Assembly: GCA_937138495.1 (NCBI GenBank)
Contig: CAKZPE010000019.1
Location: 23,343 to 87,342 of the forward strand
Direction: 5' to 3'
Length of the DNA: 64,000 bases
Source: an uncultured Oceanospirillaceae bacterium
GTDB taxonomy: Bacteria > Pseudomonadota > Gammaproteobacteria > Pseudomonadales > Balneatricaceae
Under the pieces are notes generated by a model, which did no database searches, was not told the origin of the DNA, and worked only from the letters and a program-made list of their open reading frames with translations. A program made the translations under genes and the position numbers. This document shows, piece by piece, positions 30,108 through 39,525 of this stretch. How positions within the stretch are numbered: the stretch's first letter is position 1; each line of letters opens with the position of its first letter.

Positions 30108-30370
30108 CCCACCCGTTATTCGTACACTTTGTATCCTGTTTATGACTGGAATTCAGTGTTCTTAAAAGACAAATCTGACGATGAAATGAGCTTAGCATCA
30201 TTCTGTTTTGTAATGGTAGGCATTCTGAATATTCGTTTTTTTTATCAATTAAAGGGGTGTATGGTTTTTTGAAACCGCGTTAAAACGTTATTGATATGAC
30301 TTGTAGTGAATGATTTTCGATTGAGAGTCATCGCAAACAATAAAAATAAAAAAAACAGGGAAATTCAAAA

Positions 30371-31135
30371 ATGATTACTGCTGATCTGGATGGAAAACGG
30401 GCTTTAGTCACCGGGGGCGCTTCTGGTATTGGCCTTGCTACCGTTGAAATGCTTGCCCGTTGCGGAGCGACAGTTGCGATAAATGATCTGCCGGGAAGTA
30501 TTGCATTAGTCACTGAAACAGGGCGGTTGCAAGAGGAAGGCTATGATGTGCATGCCGCACCGGGTGATATCAGTAATCCCGAGGATGTTATCCGGATGAT
30601 TAATGGCGCGGCAGAAACCATGGGGGGGCTGGACTATCTGGTTAATAACGCTGCCATTCCCGGGACTTCAGAAGCTATCTCCGAATCGGATCTGGAGAGT
30701 CAGGATGAGGCTTTCTGGAACACTCTGCTGTCTGTGAATCTGGTGGGCCCGTTCAGGTGTATCCGGGCGGCACTTCCTTACCTGAAAGAAGGGGGCGGCA
30801 GTATCGTCAACGTTGCTTCGGTGGCGGCTATCGGTGGTGGATGCAGCAGTACAACATATGCTTCAACAAAGGGTGGCCTTATAACGATGACCCGGGGGCT
30901 GGCGCGGGGGCTTGGGCCTGATATCAGGGTGAATGCCGTAGCGCCTGGCTGGGTGAAAAGCTCGGGTTGGGATTGTGCCTGGAGTGAGAGCGAAGCCGAT
31001 GAGGCTGCCCTGGCTATTCCGCTTCAGCGCATTGGTGTACCGGAAGATTATGCCGAGGCTATTTTTTACCTCTGTGTCGCAGGCCGTTATGTAACAGGGC
31101 AGACACTGGTTGTTGATGGCGGTTTACTCGCCTGA
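30371..31135 (+). CDS. SDR family oxidoreductase
   Basis: ALVTGGASGIGLATVEML, YASTKGGLITMTRGLA, YVTGQTLVVDGGLLA. Confidence 0.92.
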   Translation: MITADLDGKRALVTGGASGIGLATVEMLARCGATVAINDLPGSIALVTETGRLQEEGYDVHAAPGDISNPEDVIRMINGAAETMGGLDYLVNNAAIPGTSEAISESDLESQDEAFWNTLLSVNLVGPFRCIRAALPYLKEGGGSIVNVASVAAIGGGCSSTTYASTKGGLITMTRGLARGLGPDIRVNAVAPGWVKSSGWDCAWSESEADEAALAIPLQRIGVPEDYAEAIFYLCVAGRYVTGQTLVVDGGLLA

Positions 31136-31413
31136 GCAGTTCCTCTTTACCGGGCTGGGTAAGGGGGCGTGAGAAACCCCTGCGCAAGATAGACGGAAAA
31201 TTATTAGCGGTGTTTACGTAAAGGGTACCGGCATTTTCATAGCGTCGGATTTATCTGTCAGAAGCCAGGGTGTATGTCGAATCTATCACACCGTTCCGGG
31301 CATCTTCCGGAAACGGAGTGTCAGGGCTGCCGGCGTTGTCGGGCAGTTGAAATGATGAATAAGAAAAGTATCCCCCTCATGAGGGGCTTTAGTGGTAAAG
31401 AAGGACGTTATGT

Positions 31414-32400
31414 ATGAAAGCAGCATTTTTTGAGCAGTTTGGAACGGCTTCTGAAGTCCTCCATATTCATGATCAGATCAAACCTGAACCTTCCCCGGGT
31501 GAAGTGTTGGTGCGGCTTTATGCATCCGGAGTGAACCCTTCTGATACCAAAAAACGAGACGGGGCTTTTCCTGATTTACTCAATAATGGCCCGGTTATTC
31601 CTAACAGTGACGGAGCGGGAATTATTGAAGCGGTGGGCAGCGGTGTGTCAGCTTCCCGGATTGGTGAACGTGTGTGGGTGTATCAGGCCCAGTATGGGCG
31701 TTTGCATGGGACGGCTGCTCAATATATTGCCCTTGACAGCCAGCGGGCAGTGACGCTCCCTGATAATACCGATTTCAGTGTAGGGGCCTGTCTGGGAATT
31801 CCTGCAATGACTGCACACCGCTGTGTGTTTTCTGATGGACCGGTTGAAGGACTGATCATACTGATAACCGGCGGCGCAGGCCGGGTCGGGCACTATGCTA
31901 TTCAGTGGGCGAAAATGGCCGGCGCTACTGTCATTGCGACAGCAAGCAGTGAGGTGGCCAGACAGCAATGTGCAGAGGCTGGGGCCGACTGTATTGTGGA
32001 TCATTCTGAAAAGGGAATGGTGGATAAAGTCCTTGAGTATACCGGAGGTGTGAAGGTAGACCGGATAATCGACGTTGAGTTTGGTGCCAATCTTGATAAC
32101 AGTTTAAAGCTGCTTCGGGTGGGGGGGATCATCGCGTCTTACTCATCGACAGTGGTGCCTGAACCTGCGTTGCCTTTTAAGCAAATGATGTTTATGGATC
32201 TGACCATTCGGTTGGTAATTGTCTATGCAATGCCTGAAAGTGCTAAGCAGAAGGCAACCGAAGACATAACCCGGGCACTGCAGCAGAACCGTCTGCAGCA
32301 CAGAATCGCCGCACGCTACCCGCTGGATGATATAGTCAGTGCTAATAACAGGATTGAACAGGGTGGTTTTTACGGCTGCGTTGTTATTGATATCGCCTAA
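31414..32400 (+). CDS. NADPH:quinone reductase / MDR family oxidoreductase
   Basis: SGVNPSDTKKRDG, GAGRVGHYAIQWAKMAGATVIATASS. Confidence 0.88.
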   Translation: MKAAFFEQFGTASEVLHIHDQIKPEPSPGEVLVRLYASGVNPSDTKKRDGAFPDLLNNGPVIPNSDGAGIIEAVGSGVSASRIGERVWVYQAQYGRLHGTAAQYIALDSQRAVTLPDNTDFSVGACLGIPAMTAHRCVFSDGPVEGLIILITGGAGRVGHYAIQWAKMAGATVIATASSEVARQQCAEAGADCIVDHSEKGMVDKVLEYTGGVKVDRIIDVEFGANLDNSLKLLRVGGIIASYSSTVVPEPALPFKQMMFMDLTIRLVIVYAMPESAKQKATEDITRALQQNRLQHRIAARYPLDDIVSANNRIEQGGFYGCVVIDIA

Positions 32401-32601
32401 CAGGTTGTTCGTGTTCAGGATATAGGCGGCCCCGGAGGGCTTGTAAACATGAGGGCAGGAACGCTTTATCGGCGAGTTAAGGCCGGAGAATAGCGGTTCT
32501 GTAGGGTTTTTCAGGAATATAAGATTTGAAGTAATCGCTTTTCAGTTTTGAAGCGACCGTTTTTACTGAGTAATAGTTTGATAATAAAAAGAGGTTCAGA
32601 A

Positions 32602-33606
32602 ATGCTTAAAAATGTATTTTTTAAAGGACTTATTGCCTCCGCTGTAATGGGGGCCTCTGTTGCTGCAATGGCAGACGACTGTGGAGATGTGTCGGTTGTT
32701 GAAATGTCCTGGCCATCGGCAGAATTTGCCGCCAACCTGGATAAAATCATTCTTGAAGAAGCTTTTGGCTGTAACGTCACTCTGGTTCCGGGCGCTGCGA
32801 TAACCAGTTTGGCATCGATGGAGTCGAAAGGGCGTCCACATATCGCGCCGGAATTCTGGGCGAACGCCGTTATCAATCAACTGCGTAAAGCGGAAGACGC
32901 CGGTAAGGTAGAAATTACTACTAAACTGATTCCGGATGCTTACGAAGGCTGGTATGTATCGGAATACGTTGCTGATAAATATCCGGAGCTGAATACCGTT
33001 GATGACGTTCTGAAGCGTAAGGATTTGTTTCCTTCTAAAGAAGATCCAAGTAAAGGGGCATTTGTAAACTGTCCGTCTGGCTGGTCATGTCAGGTACTGA
33101 ATGACGGCCTGATCAAGCCAAGCGCGTATAACCTGGAAGGTAACGGGTTTGTCAGTGTTGATCCAGGCTCAGGGGCCGGACTGGATGGCACGATTGCTAA
33201 AGCATATGACCGTAATGAAGCCTGGTTTGGTTATTACTGGCAGCCGTCTGCGGTTATCTCGAAATACGAGCTGAAGAAACTGGATTTTGTTGACGGCTAT
33301 GATCAGGATAACTGGGATAACTGCGTCTCGAATCCTGAGTGTGATTCGCCGAAACGTTCCCGCTTCCCGGCCTCTGATGTATTCACAGTTGTTGCCAGTG
33401 AATTCTCTCAGAAGCACCCGGACATTGTTGAGTATCTGAAGAAACGGGCATATAACTCGGATCAGGTGGGCAAGGTGCTGGTGTATATGCTGGATAATCA
33501 GGCTGACGGTGAATCCGGTGCAATTGAATTCCTGAATACTCAGGAAGATGTCTGGACTGAATGGCTGAGCCCTGAAGCGGTAGAGAAAATTAAGTCGGCT
33601 ATCTGA
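32602..33606 (+). CDS. Glycine betaine/choline-type ABC substrate-binding protein
   Basis: Start chosen at MLKNVFFKGLIASAVMGASVAAMADD (signal peptide); WFGYYWQPSAVISKYELKKL typical of OpuAC/ProX-type proteins. Confidence 0.8.
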   Translation: MLKNVFFKGLIASAVMGASVAAMADDCGDVSVVEMSWPSAEFAANLDKIILEEAFGCNVTLVPGAAITSLASMESKGRPHIAPEFWANAVINQLRKAEDAGKVEITTKLIPDAYEGWYVSEYVADKYPELNTVDDVLKRKDLFPSKEDPSKGAFVNCPSGWSCQVLNDGLIKPSAYNLEGNGFVSVDPGSGAGLDGTIAKAYDRNEAWFGYYWQPSAVISKYELKKLDFVDGYDQDNWDNCVSNPECDSPKRSRFPASDVFTVVASEFSQKHPDIVEYLKKRAYNSDQVGKVLVYMLDNQADGESGAIEFLNTQEDVWTEWLSPEAVEKIKSAI

Positions 33607-33635
33607 TCGTAAACTGATCGTAAACTGATCGTAAA
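33603..33635. repeat. Three tandem 11-bp repeats (CTGATCGTAAA) at the stop codon
   Basis: CTGATCGTAAACTGATCGTAAACTGATCGTAAA. Confidence 0.9.
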
Positions 33636-33662
33636 GTTCTGTTACGTATTACGGCGATAACT

Positions 33663-33694
33663 AAAAACGGGGCGATTCGATGCCCCGTTTTTTT
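33663..33694 (+). terminator. Rho-independent terminator
   Basis: AAAACGGGGCGATTCGATGCCCCGTTTTTTT. Confidence 0.85.
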
Positions 33695-33831
33695 GATCCT
33701 GAATTCTTAACCTCTATGTCTGCCATTCTCTGTCTGTGGGGTGTGATTAAGCGTCTCAACCTCCGTTGCAGGCGACAGTTATAGCGCTAAAGCGTCTGTA
33801 CAGACACTTCAGTCAGATACGGGTTAAAGGG

Positions 33832-35202
33832 TTATTGTAGTTTGGCGAGAAGGGGACTGTCCTTAAGTGCCGCATTTTCCTGTGCCATCAGCATTGCCGT
33901 ATCGTCAAATACGTCAGTGACTGATTTGTCGGCACCTGCTTCAAGCAGGAACTCCATGGCTGACGTGTCTTTACCCAGCAGGGCTGCGTACATCAGTGCC
34001 GTGGTTTCTTCACCGTCCTTCGCGTCCAGATCGACGCCGGCCGCAACGATTTTCTGCAGCAGCTCGATTGGCTGGCCACCTTTGACCGCATAGGTCAGGG
34101 CGGTGCCGCCTTTAGCGTCTTTGTCCGTCAGATCAGCATTTGCTGCAATCAGGCGATCAATAACCGGCGCAAAATCTTCACCCCGCAGCAGGGCTGCCAG
34201 CAGTGGTGTGATGCCTTTTTCATTGGCGGTTAGCGGATCTGCACCGGCATCCAGCAGGGTTTCGATAACAGCAGGTTCTTTAAATGCCAGTGCCAGAAGC
34301 AACGGTGTGTTGCCGGCGTTGTCTTTTGCATTCACGTCAAAATCACGCGCCATCAGTGCTTCATAGCCTTCGGCTTCTTCTTCCCGGTTGGCCATCAGCA
34401 TGTGCAGCGCGGTTTGACCGCGATCGTTTGTGATGTGCAGTTCAAAGCCCTTATCTTCAAGAAATGCCAGGCGCTCTTCTGAGGTGGCTTCGTCAGCAAC
34501 GGTCAGCAGAACCCCGGAATATCCGTAGTTGTCGGCGACTTCCGGTTCTTCGCTCATGTCGTAGAATTTTTCGAGCATTTCGACATTGTCGTTCTTGGTG
34601 AGTGCCCGCATGAACAGATCCCGGCCTTCACCGTCGATGTAGCCCGGGTCGTAGCCTTTATCTTCAAGCAGTTCGAACATTTCCATTGCCCGCTTGTTGT
34701 AGGCGAAGGCACCCAGAGGGGTGATACCTAAACGGCTCTGCTGATCGAAGTCCAGGCCGATTTCCTCAAAGTACTCGACGATACCCGGGCGGAATTTTTT
34801 GTTTTTTGACAGCCAGTATTGTGGGGTTTCACCCATATAGTCTTCTACTTTATAGTCGGCACCGAATTCGGCGAACAGCTTAATCAGTTCCAGGTCACCG
34901 TAGCGGGCGGCATACAGTTCAGCATACACACCTTTACCCCCTTCAGGCCGGTAGGGGACGCCCTGTTCCAGTAACCAGCGCATGACGTCCAGAGATGCAC
35001 TGCCACGCAGCGCGTAGTGCAGGGCCTGGCGACCAATCTTTTGCTTTTCGAGCAGGCTGTAGCCTTCATCCATCTTGGCCTGCACGTCCTCGACAGTTGC
35101 GTCTTTCCAGAACTTTTTCGTCAGGAAAGGGTTTTTAGCATGCGCGCTGGTGGCGAGCATTGCTGTAACCGCGATGGTGGAAATCAAGGTTCCGAGTTTC
35201 AT
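33832..35202 (-). CDS. Secreted multi-ankyrin-repeat protein
   Basis: Signal peptide (MKLGTLISTIAVTAMLATSAHA) and many ankyrin units (NTPLLLALAFKEPAVIETLLDAGADPLTANEKGITPL). Confidence 0.88.
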   Translation of the reverse strand: MKLGTLISTIAVTAMLATSAHAKNPFLTKKFWKDATVEDVQAKMDEGYSLLEKQKIGRQALHYALRGSASLDVMRWLLEQGVPYRPEGGKGVYAELYAARYGDLELIKLFAEFGADYKVEDYMGETPQYWLSKNKKFRPGIVEYFEEIGLDFDQQSRLGITPLGAFAYNKRAMEMFELLEDKGYDPGYIDGEGRDLFMRALTKNDNVEMLEKFYDMSEEPEVADNYGYSGVLLTVADEATSEERLAFLEDKGFELHITNDRGQTALHMLMANREEEAEGYEALMARDFDVNAKDNAGNTPLLLALAFKEPAVIETLLDAGADPLTANEKGITPLLAALLRGEDFAPVIDRLIAANADLTDKDAKGGTALTYAVKGGQPIELLQKIVAAGVDLDAKDGEETTALMYAALLGKDTSAMEFLLEAGADKSVTDVFDDTAMLMAQENAALKDSPLLAKLQ

Positions 35203-35216
35203 TGCAGGGTCCTCTG

Positions 35217-37391
35217 TCAGTAGATATCTTCAAGGTAACGGCCGCACAGACGTAATTCAGCAAGGCTGAGTCCTGTACTGGCGGAGATAATGTCAATTTC
35301 CTGTGCGACAGCCTGTGCCATGCGGGAAGAACCGCAGACCATGATTGTCGCACCTTGTTGTAAATGTTGAGCCACAGTGTCACAGGCACCGCGCAGGCGG
35401 TCCTGAACATAGGCCTGGTCGTCATGCCGGGAAAATGCCGGATGGAATCCGGTCAGGCGTCCGTCACTCTGCCATTCCTGAATGGCGTCACGGTAATAAA
35501 AATCGTTGTCGGGGTGGCGCAGTCCGAAGAACAGTTCTATGGGCTGTTTCCGGTTATTGCGGATCATGCCCGCAAAAGGCGCAATGCCGGTACCGGCACC
35601 GATCATGATGGTGGGTGCCCGACGGGCGGGCCGGAAATCAGGGTTGTGCTCTACATAGGCATCGATGCGTTGCCCGGGTTCGAGACCCAACAGGTAATTC
35701 GAGCAAATCCCTCCTTTAACACTGGCAACGCAAAGCTCCACCATCCCTTCACGTTTTGATGAAGCCAGGGAATACAGTCGCGCGACCGGATCTTGTGGAG
35801 GGACGATACCTAAAAGATCTCCGGCACTGAAGCCGGGGAGACGACGTTTCTTTGGTGCACGGAACCGCAGGATTGCTGAAGCGGTGCCGTCATAACCGGT
35901 GAAGTCTTCCCGTTCAGCCAGTTCAAGTTGTCGTGTTTTCGGACGGGGCGGCGTGTAATCAAGTGCCAGACTGTTAAGTTCCAGTGTGGCGGCGAGTTTG
36001 TGTCCCCAGGCAGTGAAGGCCTGTGCGGAACGGCGGTTAATGTCTCCCATAGGCAGCAGGCTGGTGCGGCCGGAGGCCGTTAGCGCATGCTGGCAATTAG
36101 TGGCAAACGCACAGTATGCCGGGAATGCTTTATCACCGAAGCCCAGCACGGCGAAGTGCTGACCACCCTGATAACCGGGTAAGCGTTCAAGGAATTGTGA
36201 CGCCCCGGAAGGGGGAGTACCGTCGCCATAGGTCGCCGCAAGCAGCAGTAAGGTCGCGTCTTCGCGCATATGGCAGGTTTTATTCATCCCGCTGAGGTGA
36301 ACGCTCTTTCCTGCATCCCGCAGCTGTTCTGCCAGGTAGACGGCGAACCCCCAGGTAGTGCCTGTTTCAGAGCCAACCAGTATGACGATGTCTGCGCTTG
36401 CAAGTGACACCATGCCACGGGGTTTAGGGTGGCGGCGACGTAACCATATGATAAATCCTGTCACTGCAAAGAAGGGGACTGACAGGGAAACCAGACCTGC
36501 GATTGCACCCCAGGGGGAAGCGCCCTGCCCGGTATGTAACAGGGTAAACAAATCCAGCGCGCGGGTTAAAAACGGTACACTTTCCTGGCTGAGAATGTCT
36601 CCGGAATGACGGTCAATGAAGGTGAGAGTGCCTCCCTGACGCAGTACATAAACATCCCACCAGTCGGACCAGATAGGGAAGCTCAGCTCTGTCAGTTCAC
36701 TGAGCTGAATGGTATCGAATACAGCCAGTTCGGCGGCAGGAACCGGATCTGCCTGGGTCAGTGTTTCCGGGTAGTCAGGTGTATCATCCACACCGGATGG
36801 TAATAATCCGTTAGACACCAGTGACATCCAGGTGCCGGAGAGCACGGTCACAAACAGGGGAATAATCAGCAACCGTCCTGCAACTGTATGCCATTTATCG
36901 AGCCCCCGGCCTTTAATCTTGCCAAGAATCCGGCGGTATCCTCCCAGCCGTCGGGCTAACAAAGTAAGGCCGGTGATCATCATCAGCAGCATGGCAATGA
37001 CACCGATAAGTGTCACCGGGCGACCGTCGGGGCCCAGCGCCAGGTTACGGTGCAGGCTGTTAACCAGATCCATAAAAGGTTCGGGTCTGTCTTTACGAGC
37101 CAGCCGACCGTTAAAGGGGTTGAAAGGTACTTCGCGTGATCCGGCAGCATCCGCCCCGCGCAGGAGTACGCGGCCGGAGTAATCGATCCGGATTCGGTCA
37201 ATATCAAAATAGGGATTTTTTTTGGCAGACAGGCGCAGTACATCACCGACGGTCAGGTTACCGAAGTCATGAACATTGCGGTCGAACCGTTTCAGCAACG
37301 GATCGACTGATAAGATTGAGCCTGTTACTGCCAGAAAGATCAGTAACAGACCAGGAACGACCCCCGCCCAGCGGTGTATCTGACGCCACAT
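35217..37391 (-). CDS. PepSY-TM / flavodoxin / FAD-NAD(P)H reductase fusion
   Basis: PepSY-TM N-terminus (MWRQIHRWAGVVPGLLLIFLAVTGSIL), flavodoxin VGSETGTTWGFAVYLAEQL, reductase RLYSLASSKREG and IGAGTGIAPFAGMI. Confidence 0.88.
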   Translation of the reverse strand: MWRQIHRWAGVVPGLLLIFLAVTGSILSVDPLLKRFDRNVHDFGNLTVGDVLRLSAKKNPYFDIDRIRIDYSGRVLLRGADAAGSREVPFNPFNGRLARKDRPEPFMDLVNSLHRNLALGPDGRPVTLIGVIAMLLMMITGLTLLARRLGGYRRILGKIKGRGLDKWHTVAGRLLIIPLFVTVLSGTWMSLVSNGLLPSGVDDTPDYPETLTQADPVPAAELAVFDTIQLSELTELSFPIWSDWWDVYVLRQGGTLTFIDRHSGDILSQESVPFLTRALDLFTLLHTGQGASPWGAIAGLVSLSVPFFAVTGFIIWLRRRHPKPRGMVSLASADIVILVGSETGTTWGFAVYLAEQLRDAGKSVHLSGMNKTCHMREDATLLLLAATYGDGTPPSGASQFLERLPGYQGGQHFAVLGFGDKAFPAYCAFATNCQHALTASGRTSLLPMGDINRRSAQAFTAWGHKLAATLELNSLALDYTPPRPKTRQLELAEREDFTGYDGTASAILRFRAPKKRRLPGFSAGDLLGIVPPQDPVARLYSLASSKREGMVELCVASVKGGICSNYLLGLEPGQRIDAYVEHNPDFRPARRAPTIMIGAGTGIAPFAGMIRNNRKQPIELFFGLRHPDNDFYYRDAIQEWQSDGRLTGFHPAFSRHDDQAYVQDRLRGACDTVAQHLQQGATIMVCGSSRMAQAVAQEIDIISASTGLSLAELRLCGRYLEDIY

Positions 37392-37397
37392 TGTGAT

Positions 37398-37886
37398 TTA
37401 GAGCTTGTAACGGATGTAACGAACGTAGCCAGTGCCGGGTGTTTTTACCCGCTGACTGGCTTTGGTCAGCTCGATTTCGGCATCGGTCTGAACGTTATCA
37501 GCATTTTCTACGGATGTTTCCACACGCAGTTTATAGCCGGCATCTATCCAGCTTGGGTCAATATCAACGCGCATCACTGAACGTGCGCCCCCGGCTGTTG
37601 ATGCGCCGGTAATACCGTCGACATTTTCCCGTGCACGGGAGTGGTATCCGAACCAGCGTTTTGAATCCGGCCACCAGATTTTATCCGGACCGGACACCCA
37701 TAAAGTGCGGTCAAATTTACCTTCCGGGTTTACCAGGTAGAGATGAAAGTATGCTTCAGGGCCGTTGTATTCGTTTAACTGAACCAGCACGACTGCTTCA
37801 TCTGCTTTAGCGGGCGCGGTGAACGCCAGTAACGATAGCAAGACAAGAAGGGATGAGCGTAGTTTAGCCGGTAGTAGAAGCGACAT
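37398..37886 (-). CDS. DUF2271 family periplasmic protein
   Basis: Start at MSLLLPAKLRSSLLVLLSLLAFTAPAKA (signal peptide); ...LWVSGPDKIWWPDSKRWFGYHSR...DGITGASTAGG. Confidence 0.75.
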   Translation of the reverse strand: MSLLLPAKLRSSLLVLLSLLAFTAPAKADEAVVLVQLNEYNGPEAYFHLYLVNPEGKFDRTLWVSGPDKIWWPDSKRWFGYHSRARENVDGITGASTAGGARSVMRVDIDPSWIDAGYKLRVETSVENADNVQTDAEIELTKASQRVKTPGTGYVRYIRYKL

Positions 37887-38002
37887 ATCAGGTCTCCAGT
37901 GGTTTTTTAAGTACATCACCTGATCAGATGACCGGGTGCCTTGAATCTGTGTATTACCGGAAGCTTCTCTTGGCATTGAAGAGGATTTTCCAGTAAATCT
38001 AA

Positions 38003-38021
38003 TCTAAATGATAATGAGAAG
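38003..38021 (-). promoter_or_regulatory. Fur-box-like sequence upstream of the DUF2271 operon
   Basis: TCTAAATGATAATGAGAAG resembles GATAATGATAATCATTATC; located just upstream of a PepSY/flavoreductase operon. Confidence 0.5.
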
Positions 38022-38485
38022 GTGATGCATTATTGGTATTTGATGGCTTATGTCAATAGGTAATGAGAATAGTTCGTAATTGAATGATGTATGTCACTTT
38101 CCGAACATAACGGTTTTGAAATCAGTGGGTTACAGATGTGATTGAGACGGCTTGTGAAGCCTCTTAAACAAGATTTTCACGCCAGAACAGGTTTTGTTTT
38201 GTTTGAAATATTTCCGTTTACCGCTTCCCTTTCGTTTGAATAAGCCCTGGGGTTACCCAGATAGCTGCGGGTATTGCTGAAGGATATTTGCCTGCCAGTG
38301 TAAAAATTTTTAGTACGAATTAACCGAAATCAATAGTTGTAGCTGCCCGGGGGATTATTCTGTGCTCATTCTTAGTTAATTATTTATATCTGTACCTTAT
38401 TAATAAAAAGCGTCGTCTGTGACTGTTTGAGAACAGCAGTGGTTGTTTCACTTTTTATTGTCAGGTGCCGGAGGAGCATTCCGCT

Positions 38486-39112
38486 ATGGCCGATAGCAGC
38501 GTGATCGCAGGTAAAGGGATTCCGGAGGTAGGTCAGCCGGTTAGTTTCCTGCCGAAACCGAACCGGATTCCGGGTAACGGGGCCGTGTGGGTGGGGATTT
38601 ACGCCGAAATGACAGAGTTTGCTCTGATGTTTCTGGTGTACTTTATCGCCAAAGTATTTCACCAGGAGGTTTTTAATGAGGGGCCTCTGCAACTGAATAC
38701 TCTGGCGGGTACCCTGAATACACTGGCCCTGCTGACCAGCAGTTATTGTGTGGCCAAGGCGGTAGCCTGTGTCCGTATGAGCCGGATCACTACTGCCATC
38801 CGCTGGCTGTGGGGCACAATTATCTGCGCGGTGTTTTATCTCGTCGTTAAAACCTGGGAATACTACTGGAACATCGAACAGGGTATAGAGATAGAAACCA
38901 GCCTGTTTTTTACCGTTTACTACTACATGACATTTAACCATTTCCTGCATGTGGGCTGGGGTGGCGGTGCAATACTCTGGGCGATTTACCGGCTCAAAAG
39001 CGGCGCTTATTCCGCGGATAGTCATGAGGGGCTGGAAGCGATTGCCTGCTACTGGCATATGATCGATCTGGTGTGGATTATTATCTTCCCGCTGCTTTAC
39101 GTATTGAGGTAA
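38486..39112 (+). CDS. Cytochrome c oxidase subunit III-like protein (NorE-like)
   Basis: IYAEMTEFALMFLVYFIAK..., YYYMTFNHFLHVGWG, ACYWHMIDLVWIIIFPLLYVLR. Confidence 0.82.
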   Translation: MADSSVIAGKGIPEVGQPVSFLPKPNRIPGNGAVWVGIYAEMTEFALMFLVYFIAKVFHQEVFNEGPLQLNTLAGTLNTLALLTSSYCVAKAVACVRMSRITTAIRWLWGTIICAVFYLVVKTWEYYWNIEQGIEIETSLFFTVYYYMTFNHFLHVGWGGGAILWAIYRLKSGAYSADSHEGLEAIACYWHMIDLVWIIIFPLLYVLR

Positions 39113-39117
39113 TCACT

Positions 39118-39450
39118 ATGTTTACTGCACTTAAACGTCTTTCATTTCAAGGCGCTGTATTTAAAAGCCCTGCAATTAAGAACTGGGTATGGCTGGCACT
39201 GATCACTATGACACTGGGCAGTGCGCTGATTGCTGAGTCGGCCGATCCCAGCCTGATTGTAACGCTGGCAGTTGCCATTACCGTGGGCGTAAAGGGTTGG
39301 CTGGTGGTCGACTACTTTATGGAACTGCGTAATGCTAACCGGTATTTTCGATTCACGATGAATCTTTATTTTGTGGTGTTACCGCTGATGATTTTGCTGG
39401 TGTACCTTTTCCCGGAAGGCATCGCCAGTCTGGTGGATCTGGAAGGCTAA
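39118..39450 (+). CDS. Cytochrome c oxidase subunit IV-like protein (NorF-like)
   Basis: Small 3-TM protein with KGWLVVDYFMELRNANRYFRF; directly follows the NorE-like gene. Confidence 0.75.
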   Translation: MFTALKRLSFQGAVFKSPAIKNWVWLALITMTLGSALIAESADPSLIVTLAVAITVGVKGWLVVDYFMELRNANRYFRFTMNLYFVVLPLMILLVYLFPEGIASLVDLEG

Positions 39451-39480
39451 AGCCTGTAACAGGTATTCAGCCAATGGGTA

Positions 39481-39525
39481 AAGCCGCCGTTCATCGTTAT
39501 GATGAAGGCGGCTTATCCGGTTTTT
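39481..39525 (+). terminator. Stem-loop terminator between the NorF-like and OYE genes
   Basis: AAGCCGCC...GGCGGCTT followed by ATCCGGTTTTT. Confidence 0.55.
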
